A stretch of DNA of 37,322 nt from DASQEH01 sp038239485 (GTDB lineage: Bacteria; Actinomycetota; Actinomycetes; Propionibacteriales; Nocardioidaceae). The translations under genes were made by a program, and so were the position numbers. The stretch spans positions 1-37,322 of the forward strand of contig JBBSET010000039.1 of the NCBI GenBank assembly GCA_038239485.1. Reading direction: 5' to 3'. Under the pieces are notes generated by a model. The model was not told the DNA's origin. It made no database searches and worked only from the letters and a program-made list of their open reading frames with translations. Shown here in pieces: positions 1 to 5,547 of the stretch; position 1 is the stretch's first letter; each line of letters opens with the position of its first letter.

Positions 1-136
1 CTCGCGCAGGCAACATCGAGACGCTGAAACCCACCGCGCCGACGCCCCGAATGCGACACCCCACAGGGGACGCCGGCGCCCCCAACGCTCCGCCTGGCCT
101 GTCACCTCCGATAACGGTTCGGCTACTGCGACGTCG
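1..136. other. Window edge, no gene recognised
   Basis: No frame in this stretch looks convincingly coding. It lies downstream of the minus-strand gene that ends at 137 and may hold its terminator, but I see no clear stem-loop. Confidence 0.3.
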
Positions 137-487
137 TTACGCGGTAGAGCTGAGGCCAAACAGCGCCGCGATGGGCGTTACCGCTTCCGGTGTGTCCGCC
201 GGCGCCACCACGTGCAGAACCGGGTTACCTTGAACCTCCGACACGCTCCAGGTCACAAAGGAGCAGCAGGTCTGCTCAGCGGCGGCCAGCTCGGCGAGCT
301 CTACCCGCACACCCGCGCCTGGCTGGTATCGGACTTCGAGCCGGCCCCCGACGAGGTGGGCGACGGGGGCAGCCGCCTCGTGGAGCCGCTGCCAACGCAT
401 CAGGCGAGACCGGCCGTCTTCCGGGCCTAGCGTGCACGCCAGCGGCAGCGGACTGTGCAGGGTCAGGTTGAGATCTCCGTCCACCAT
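137..487 (-). CDS. Small Cys-containing conserved hypothetical protein
   Basis: A soluble protein of about 116 residues if it starts at the ATG at 487. The open frame continues back to an ATG at 646 (169 aa), but residues 1-53 of that longer form are low in complexity and look non-coding. The body has a beta-rich pattern with LACTLG near the start, a central run of small hydrophobic residues, and AAEQTCCSF towards the C-terminus. I recall the same layout (one early Cys, then a late Cys pair followed by F) in small actinobacterial proteins found alone or fused behind MerR-type regulators. Three cysteines make metal or thiol binding possible, but no function is established. It is transcribed away from the frameshifted gene at 640, so 488-640 would be a shared control region. 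No strong ribosome binding site is seen at either start. Confidence 0.55.
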   Translation of the reverse strand: MVDGDLNLTLHSPLPLACTLGPEDGRSRLMRWQRLHEAAAPVAHLVGGRLEVRYQPGAGVRVELAELAAAEQTCCSFVTWSVSEVQGNPVLHVVAPADTPEAVTPIAALFGLSSTA

Positions 488-639
488 GCCATTCCACGCG
501 GTCAGACCCTGCGCGGTCAACCCTGTCCCTGGAGGTGCTTCGACTGGGATACGTTCCGCCCAACGTTCGGCTATTGACGCGTGTGTGCCCTTCAGCAGGG
601 TGTGGCGTTTACAGCTGGTTTGCTGGTTAGCATCCCCGG

Positions 640-1265
640 ATGGCACTCGAGGTCACAGGGATCGGCGCTGACAGCGCCCAGTCGTCGCGGACCGCGCGAT
701 GGACGGACGGATTTGCGGTGGCGACGCCCGAGTCCAGCCGACTCCGTGCGATGCACAGGGCCCACCGGGCCATAGCCGCAGCGGCCGAAAGGGCAAGGGT
801 GACAGCGGCAACGCCTTCGCCACCTGGACAGCCGCAGTCGAGGCGGTGTGGTGGGTGGCAGCCCTGGACGACTTGCTTGACAAGGTGGTGGGGAAGGAGA
901 CGTACCGGCCGGCCCGCGACGCCGATGACTGCGGCCGAGTCGTACATGGACTGCGATGGCTGCGGCACCTGCACATCCACGAGGTTGCGATCACGGGGGC
1001 TGGCGGCCCCAAAAGGCCCTTCTTTCCGCCGCCCGGGGCGGACTACCTCTTGTACATCAGCCCGTCGAATCGGTGGCTGCCCTCAGACAATCTGAAGCCG
1101 CGTGACACTGACTCGGACCTGCCGTTGCGTGCCATCTATGACGAGGTGGTCGCCGGCTTGCCCTTGTTCATGGCGACGGAGCGGGCGGCTATATGGCATG
1201 ACCACGTGATATCTGCCTGCGGCCTCCCACCGTACGTGGAGCCTGACGATTTGACGGTCCTGTAG
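640..1265 (+). pseudogene. Conserved hypothetical gene split by an apparent frameshift
   Basis: Two overlapping frames look like halves of one protein. The frame opening with ATG at 640 gives a plausible N-terminus (MALEVTGIGADSAQSS..., then an Ala/Arg-rich helix ending ERARVTA). The coding-like signal then moves to the other frame from about 807 (NAFATWTAAVEAVWWVAALD...) and runs to the stop at 1263-1265. One missing base near 805-809 (GTG ACA GCG GNC AAC) would restore a single protein of about 208 residues reading RVTA-x-NAFATWTAAVEAVWW. The downstream half is rich in W, H and R, with LRWLRHLHIHEV and YLLYISPSNRW segments. No catalytic motif is recognised. The alternative is a 188-aa protein starting at 699, but its first 35 residues look like non-coding translation. 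Either a real decay mutation or a sequencing error would fit. Confidence 0.5.
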
Positions 1266-1709
1266 CGCGGAACAGGATCCGCTTTCGGCGGTCGCGATCG
1301 CGACCGAGCCTGAGGTGGAGGACCGCACCCCCGGCCGGTCGCCGGTGACCGATCCGCGATCGGGACGGGCAAGGTCAACCGCCCGAGACGCGTCATCTCC
1401 CACGACCGAGGACGCGCCCTGGCGTCCGCATGTACACCTGGCCCACAGCGTTCTTCGCAGCACTGAAAACGCGGACGCCGGCTACCTCGATCTTTGCCTC
1501 AGTGCGCCGGCTGGCTGATCCGGCGTCCACGCAGCATGTAGACGATCGGCACGACCCCGCCCGAATCACCAACGCCAGGGCGACTGCCCAGGGCCTTCGA
1601 CGGAAGGTCTGGTTCTCGCGAACCGGCTGATCTACTTCGCCGAGGTGGGCCGGATCGCCTGCACGTCGCCGCACTTCGGTGAGTCCCTTCGCAAGCGCGA
1701 CCACGCCAC
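1266..1709. other. Stretch with no secure gene
   Basis: Apart from the palindrome at 1289-1306 and a possible broken minus-strand gene (1499-1716, listed separately), nothing convincing is coded here. The open frames are short and compositionally noisy. Confidence 0.4.
1289..1306. terminator. 18-bp perfect palindrome, candidate terminator
   Basis: CGGTCGCGATCGCGACCG is perfectly self-complementary and begins 23 bases after the stop at 1265. As RNA it folds into a 7-bp stem with a GATC loop. There is no U-tract, as is common for actinobacterial terminators. It could equally be a protein-binding dyad. Confidence 0.4.
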
Positions 1710-1716
1710 TTGCCAT
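1499..1716 (-). pseudogene. Possible short membrane-protein remnant (frameshifted)
   Basis: The minus strand reads from ATG at 1716 through a charged segment and FRRRPWAVALALVI, the start of a membrane helix. The signal then appears to continue in another frame as GGVVPIVYMLRGRRISQPAH, stopping at 1499. Joined by one frameshift near 1560-1575, this would be a protein of about 70 residues with one transmembrane helix and a basic tail. Its ATG sits inside the left arm of the inverted repeat, mirroring the ATG at 1746 on the other strand. This is speculative: the first 35 residues are not recognisable as any family. Confidence 0.25.
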
Positions 1717-1752
1717 AGTGGAAAGCTCGGCGCATACTTTCCACTATGGAAA
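1710..1752 (+). promoter_or_regulatory. Twin-operator, probably leaderless promoter
   Basis: Two near-identical dyads are present: TTGCCATAGTGGAAA (1710-1724, one mismatch) and TTTCCACTATGGAAA (1738-1752, perfect TTTCCA-N3-TGGAAA). Their centres are 28 bp apart. Together they also make a perfect 13-bp inverted repeat (1713-1725 against 1737-1749). TTGCCA at 1710-1715 resembles a -35 element and CATACT at 1733-1738 a -10 element, with exactly 17 bp between them. That places the transcription start at or next to the A of the ATG at 1746, so the mRNA would lack a 5' leader. The dyads cover the -35, -10 and start site, which suits repression, most simply by the winged-helix protein encoded by the second gene of the operon. 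Confidence 0.65.
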
Positions 1753-2312
1753 CTTCAGGAGGCCGTCCGACGCCCGACGAGGCCGCAGCGGCGCTGCTCG
1801 ACGCCGACTCAGCCCGGGACCAGCTCTCGCACTGGCTGAGGCTACCGTCCTGGTTCCACACCTCGATCGGTCTGGCGGTGGTCGTCCAGACAGCCACCCT
1901 GGCCGTGGGAGTGGCCGACCAGAGCTCGGCAGGGATCGGCCTGGCGGTTGCCGGCCTGGTCCCGTTCGTGCTCGTAGCGGTGGTGCAGCTCATCCGCTTC
2001 CGAAGGCTGAACGGCGTCTGGGTCAGCGGCCTGGCGAGCAGGGTGGTCTTCGGGAGCGATACGGCGGCATCGACGGCGCACTTCCTGGCCATGGGCGCAG
2101 CGATCTGGGCTGCCTTCGAGGAGCGCTGGTGGCTCGTGGGCCTGTGCGCCATCGCCGGCGGGCTGGGTTACGCACTTTGCGGCGTGCGCTGGATGCGGTC
2201 CTACCGCGGTGACCCGGCAGCCCACAGCAGGGGTGAGTCGGTCCTCCTGCTCGTCGCCCTGGTCGTTTCGCTGGTCGCCGGAGTCGTGCTGCTGCTGATA
2301 GGCGCACGCTGA
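1746..2312 (+). CDS. Multi-spanning membrane protein of a regulator-linked operon
   Basis: A 188-residue integral membrane protein. After a charged N-terminus of about 30 residues come five hydrophobic segments (roughly residues 37-58, 63-84, 112-128, 131-152 and 165-187), separated by short Arg-containing loops. No catalytic or transport motif is visible and the family is not recognised. The start at 1746 is favoured because it coincides with the predicted leaderless transcription start and because the ATG lies within the operator dyad; there is no Shine-Dalgarno sequence. The stop overlaps the start of the downstream winged-helix gene (TGATG), so the two are translationally coupled. Small membrane protein plus winged-helix repressor pairs are common in actinobacteria, often without known function. 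Sensing or relieving membrane stress is possible but not shown here. Confidence 0.75.
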   Translation: METSGGRPTPDEAAAALLDADSARDQLSHWLRLPSWFHTSIGLAVVVQTATLAVGVADQSSAGIGLAVAGLVPFVLVAVVQLIRFRRLNGVWVSGLASRVVFGSDTAASTAHFLAMGAAIWAAFEERWWLVGLCAIAGGLGYALCGVRWMRSYRGDPAAHSRGESVLLLVALVVSLVAGVVLLLIGAR

Positions 2313-2599
2313 TGGCGGAGCTGGACCGGCATCTCCTGGCCCCGGCCCGGCTCAAGCTGACGACGATGCTGACTGCTGTGTCCGAGGTCGAGTTCGCGGT
2401 CCTTCGTGACGGCCTGGGCGTGAGCGACTCCGTACTCTCCAAGCATCTCGCCACGCTCGCCGACGCGGGGTACGTGCGCAGCCGCAAGGGCACGCATGAA
2501 GGCCGACGCACGACGTGGTTGGCGCTCTCCCCGACCGGCCGGAAGGTGCTCCGCAACCACGTCGCTGTGCTGCGCGAGATCATCGACGGCGTCGATTGA
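2312..2599 (+). CDS. Winged-helix (MarR/ArsR-like) transcriptional regulator
   Basis: A 95-residue, single-domain DNA-binding protein. It shows the winged helix-turn-helix pattern of small MarR/PadR-like actinobacterial regulators: an N-terminal helix (ARLKLTTMLTAV), a recognition region around GVSDSVLSKHLATLADAGYV (residues about 37-57), a wing with basic residues (SRKGTHEGRRTTWLALS) and a C-terminal dimerisation helix. The start overlaps the stop of the upstream membrane-protein gene by one base (TGATG). As second gene of a two-gene operon with twin dyads over its promoter, it is probably an autorepressor that binds TTTCCA-N3-TGGAAA. That assignment is inferred from position. The effector is unknown. 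Confidence 0.85.
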   Translation: MAELDRHLLAPARLKLTTMLTAVSEVEFAVLRDGLGVSDSVLSKHLATLADAGYVRSRKGTHEGRRTTWLALSPTGRKVLRNHVAVLREIIDGVD

Positions 2600-2606
2600 T
2601 CGCCAC

Positions 2607-2629
2607 GACGGACTCGCCTGAAGTCCGTC
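2607..2629 (+). terminator. Stem-loop terminator after the membrane protein/regulator operon
   Basis: GACGGACT (2607-2614) and AGTCCGTC (2622-2629) form a perfect 8-bp stem around a 7-base loop, beginning 8 bases after the regulator's stop codon. There is no U-run. Confidence 0.6.
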
Positions 2630-2903
2630 ACTAGACAGCCGTCGAGGTCCTCGCCGGCTTTGACGGGGGCCAACCGGGTCCGAGCCGTTCCGATTGACCA
2701 ACCGTCATCGGGGGTGACCGGCAAGGCTGAGCGCTGGGGGCCGTCCGCGTCCCAGTGGGGTTCCGCATGCGGACACGCTGTTAAGGAGGAGGTGCCCGAT
2801 CATGCCGAGGGTCGGGCTTGCTGGGTCTGGCGACTGCCAAAAGGTCACGGCACTTACCGCGAAAATCCATCGGCAGCACTTCAGGTTTCGGCCGGTGCGT
2901 AGG
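2630..2903. other. Intergenic stretch, one strong SD but no secure gene
   Basis: It lies between the terminator at 2607-2629 and the convergent phosphotransferase gene. It contains the palindrome CCGCATGCGG (2763-2772) and a very strong Shine-Dalgarno-like AAGGAGGAGGTG (2783-2794) ahead of an ATG at 2802. The frame from that ATG runs antisense into the phosphotransferase gene and resembles no protein after about 30 residues. Confidence 0.35.
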
Positions 2904-3686
2904 TCAGGACTCGGACCCCCAGAGGGCGCGGTAGTAAAGGATCCTTGCCGGATCGGGTTCAACGCCGTAGACCTCGTAGAACAGGCCGTCCCAGCCCGGG
3001 CCGTAGTTCCACTCGAGGCTCATCGCGCCAACCGCGAGATCGGCCCAGCGGTCGCCCACCGCGAGATCGCCGACGTCGACATTCGCGACGAAGCGCCCCT
3101 CAGCGTCGACCAGCGTGTTCGGAGAACAGGCGTCGCCATGTACAAGCACCGGATGCTCGACCGGGGGCCGCGGGCCGAGTTCGGGCGGTGTCCGGGATAC
3201 CCAAGACTCCCAATGCGACGGAACCTCAGTGACCGCCAGCGCGTGTAGACGGCGGAGGCCTTCGGCGATGGCGCGCACGGCCGGCTCGGGGTGCGCCCGC
3301 CAGAAATCGCTCACGGCGGTATCGGCGTCTAGCGCGACGGTAAGCATCCACTGCCCGGCTCTGTCGTCGCCGGAGCTCAGCACGCGCGGGGCCGGATGCC
3401 GTCCCTCTAACCAGCGCAGGCGCTCTATCTCCCGCCCGAGGTCGATGGCGGCGCTATGGGGACTCCATTTGAGGTACCGATCTCCGAGCCGCCAGGTCTG
3501 GCCGCCGATCTCGTTTCGCCACACTAGTTCGGGCGCGACCGGGTCCGGCTTGGTGCTCTTCCCAGATAACTCGTCAAGGATCGGAGCCGGATCTTCGTCT
3601 GGGTTCAGCGTTCGTAAGCGAAGTGTCCACTCGTCGTCGGTGCCACCGGGCACGTCGGAACCGTGCGGCTCGACCGTGTTCACCAT
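2904..3686 (-). CDS. APH-family phosphotransferase (aminoglycoside 3'-phosphotransferase-like)
   Basis: A 260-residue protein of the aminoglycoside/choline kinase-like fold, which moves the gamma-phosphate of ATP to a hydroxyl of a small molecule. The Brenner-type catalytic motif HGDACSPNT lies near residues 182-190, followed by the metal-binding VDVGDLAVGDRWADLA segment and the WNYGPGW...Y...PDPAR..YYR..W tail typical of APH(3')-like proteins. The N-terminal lobe carries WRLGDRYLKWSP, the ATP-binding Lys region. The ATG at 3686 is preferred (GAGG about 9 bases upstream). A TTG at 3719 would add 11 residues. The gene stands alone and converges on the regulator operon. Its substrate cannot be read from sequence, and a resistance phenotype should not be assumed, since many chromosomal APH-like proteins in soil actinobacteria have other or unknown substrates. 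Confidence 0.85.
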   Translation of the reverse strand: MVNTVEPHGSDVPGGTDDEWTLRLRTLNPDEDPAPILDELSGKSTKPDPVAPELVWRNEIGGQTWRLGDRYLKWSPHSAAIDLGREIERLRWLEGRHPAPRVLSSGDDRAGQWMLTVALDADTAVSDFWRAHPEPAVRAIAEGLRRLHALAVTEVPSHWESWVSRTPPELGPRPPVEHPVLVHGDACSPNTLVDAEGRFVANVDVGDLAVGDRWADLAVGAMSLEWNYGPGWDGLFYEVYGVEPDPARILYYRALWGSES

Positions 3687-3719
3687 CGACCGAGCCTCAA
3701 GAATGACGGGCTGGCCCAA

Positions 3720-4545
3720 CGGAGCGCCGTCATCAGTCGATTCACGCGATCACAATAGATCAGCCGCGGCACGGGTCTGCGGCGTCGGTGGCCCAGATGC
3801 CGGGCTCCGCCCGACCACCGCCGCATGGAGCGCGCGTTCCCTATAGCCGAACCGCAACTGACGACCCGCAGGTCAGCGAGGTGAGACGCCGTCACGTGAG
3901 AGCAGCCGTCGCCGGATAGCCCGTCCGGAGGCCGTCCCGGGACGCGGGGGGGCATGCGGACCGATGTCGAGCAACACGCAGGGCGTGTGTGCCCGGGAAC
4001 GAATGGCCCCAAGCTCGCGGGGAACCCGACGACTCGGCGCACGGACTTCCCGCGCGGCTGGCCTTGCCGCTACGGCGCCTCGCACATCAATTGCGGGGCG
4101 CATGCCGATGCGTCCGACGAGCACCAGCAGTCCGACGTGGGCGGCGTTCTTCTCCGCGCTCCAGTCTGGGTCTATCTGGGTGGAAAGGGCTACCTCGCCG
4201 ACGACGCGTTCTCCGTAGTCCTGGACGATCATGTACTGCAGGCGGCGTGCCGCGACCGCCCCATGCGCCACCCTGGTCCGGCGACTGCTCCGGAGAGGCA
4301 AGTATCGACTACCTCGGCGTAATCTGCCCAGGGGTAAAAGTTTCGTTCCGCCGGTCGTTCCCTTGCTCAACAGCCATGGAACTCTCATGCTGGTTCCTTT
4401 CGGTTGCTTTCCAGCGCCAACCACCTAGGCGAAGATCGCGCGGCGGCGTGGCTCCGTTCCAAGGATTTGTTGGCGGCCATTGTCCCCTGACTCCCTGAGC
4501 TTCGCCTTCAGGAGGGTGACAGCAGCAGACAACAAGGGAGCCGCG
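3720..4545. other. Long stretch without a secure gene
   Basis: Open frames occur on both strands but none is convincing. Plus-strand 3954-4322 and minus-strand 3873-4424 overlap each other, have similar GC3, and each contains only a short protein-like patch (YLADDAFSVVLDDHVLQ on plus; QYMIVQDYGERVVGEVAL on minus). Both may be fragments of decayed genes. The low coding density is unlike the rest of the window and suits an accessory region next to a tRNA insertion site. Confidence 0.35.
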
Positions 4546-4746
4546 ATGACACAAGCCAACCTGCCGACGTACTTGAGCCTCGAAGCCGCGGCCGACGTGA
4601 CCGGCCTGTCGGTCCGGACGGTGCGCCGTCGGATCAGCGACGGGTCGCTGCCTGCCTACCGATTCGGCCCCAGAAAGATCAGAGTCAGGCTCGAGGACCT
4701 CCACGCGCTTGGACGCCGCGTCCCTACTGTCGCGGGCCCCTTTTGA
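4546..4746 (+). CDS. Excisionase-like helix-turn-helix protein
   Basis: A 66-residue protein of the excisionase/MerR-like HTH_17 family. It has YLSLEAAADVTGLSVRTVRRRISDGSLPAYRFGPRKIRVRLEDL, where residues about 10-30 are the helix-turn-helix and the following SDGSLPAYRFG...IRV is the characteristic wing. These small proteins direct a tyrosine recombinase towards excision, or serve as element-borne regulators. The ATG at 4546 is chosen because AAGGGAG sits 5 bases upstream; the frame opens earlier at 4480 without a site. The gene points at the 3' end of tRNA-Asn, only 88 bases away. In intact integrative elements xis is normally followed by int and then the att site, but here there is no room for an integrase, so this looks like a leftover. 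Confidence 0.8.
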   Translation: MTQANLPTYLSLEAAADVTGLSVRTVRRRISDGSLPAYRFGPRKIRVRLEDLHALGRRVPTVAGPF

Positions 4747-4769
4747 CAACCCGATCGCTGCGTGCGCTA

Positions 4770-4787
4770 TTGCACGTATGTTGCACG
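4770..4787. repeat. Paired TTGCACG direct repeats, possible recombinase arm sites
   Basis: TTGCACG occurs at 4770-4776 and 4781-4787, 11 bp apart (one helical turn), between the excisionase-like gene and the tRNA 3' end. Spacing and place suit arm-type sites for an integrase or binding sites for the excisionase, but that is inference. Confidence 0.35.
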
Positions 4788-4834
4788 GAGCCACCTGCTC
4801 CAAGTATAAAACTGCCTCTGACCTGCGACGATGC

Positions 4835-4910
4835 TGGCTCCCGCGATTGGACTCGAACCAATAACCTGCCGGTTAACAGCCGGCTGCTCTGCCAATTGAG
4901 CTACGCGGGA
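4835..4910 (-). tRNA. tRNA-Asn (GTT anticodon)
   Basis: Read on the minus strand the gene gives a full cloverleaf: acceptor TCCCGCG pairing with CGCGGGA, a D-arm with AGCTCAATTGGCAGAGC, an anticodon stem GCCGG/CCGGC around CTGTTAA (anticodon GTT), and a T-arm with GGTTCGAGTCC. Discriminator G is followed by an encoded CCA at 4835-4837. The 3' end faces the sparse region carrying the excisionase-like gene, which is the usual side for element insertion. Confidence 0.95.
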
Positions 4911-4980
4911 CCGCGCCCGCTTGCGGGCAACCCCGACAGGTTAGCAACATCGACGGTACGAGTCGCAGGCATACCTCGAG

Positions 4981-5015
4981 AAGACAGCCCTCAGAGGACA
5001 AGACAGCCCTCAGAG
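4981..5015. repeat. Tandem 19-bp direct repeat overlapping a stop codon
   Basis: AAGACAGCCCTCAGAG is present at 4981-4996 and again at 5000-5015, a 19-bp period. The second copy contains the stop codon of the minus-strand gene at 5010. This looks like a small local duplication at the gene's 3' end. Confidence 0.7.
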
Positions 5016-5531
5016 CCCGGCAAGCTCTGCCTCCGCCTCCGCCAAGGTCCGACTGGCCACGTGCAGCACGTCGGGGTCGTCGGGATCGAGCCCGGCCGCC
5101 AGCACATACGCCCAGGTCACCTGGCCGTCACCGGACGGTGAACGACGTCCGATCACGCTGAGCCCGCGCCGACCGCGGACGGCGGCGTAGACGTTGATCA
5201 CGACGCTCTTGGTGACCCGCTCGCGGAGCAGCTCGAGCAGCTGACCAGGCTGCTCGACCGGGATCTCGATCCGCCTCTCGGGCTCTCCCCAACCGCTGAC
5301 CTCGACGATGGCGAGCACGTCGGTCTCGCTGTGCCAGTCGGCTCGTTCGATCTCCTCCCAGGCGACGGTCCGGAAGGTATCGCCCTCGGGTAGGTGCAGG
5401 GCTCGGGCGGTGCCGACGTACCACGTCTCACCAGCGCCGAGTGCCCACGCGAGCGGCCGCTCGCCACGGGCGAGCGGAAGGCGGGCGGCGACGTCCGACG
5501 GCAGGGCGAATCGGTGCGGCCTCAGGCGCAT
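5010..5531 (-). CDS. Conserved hypothetical protein downstream of dnaG
   Basis: A soluble protein of about 173 residues. It starts with LRPHRFALPSDVAARLP, followed by a beta-rich central part (GETWYVGTARALHLPEG, TVAWEEIERADW, RRIEIPVEQPGQLLELLRERV), and ends with LDPDDPDVLHVASRTLAEAEAEL. The central section resembles a small PH-like or barrel fold with alternating strands, but no family is confidently recognised. Proteins with this end segment are common beside dnaG in actinobacteria. The ATG at 5531 lies 16 bases after the dnaG stop, so it is probably cotranscribed with dnaG; a GTG at 5561 would overlap dnaG. No membrane segment or signal peptide is seen. Confidence 0.75.
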   Translation of the reverse strand: MRLRPHRFALPSDVAARLPLARGERPLAWALGAGETWYVGTARALHLPEGDTFRTVAWEEIERADWHSETDVLAIVEVSGWGEPERRIEIPVEQPGQLLELLRERVTKSVVINVYAAVRGRRGLSVIGRRSPSGDGQVTWAYVLAAGLDPDDPDVLHVASRTLAEAEAELAGL

Positions 5532-5547
5532 CAGAGCAGTCCGGCCA

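Noticed and set aside
3873..4424. Minus-strand 183-codon frame and plus-strand 122-codon frame in the APH-xis gap
   Set aside because: Each has only a short protein-like patch, similar GC3, no ribosome site and no motif; I could not choose between them and call neither.
1..4834. A second copy of the tRNA-Asn 3' end as an opposite attachment site
   Set aside because: Reading the region by eye I found no match to the last 20 or so bases of the tRNA; the other end of any element would lie outside the window.
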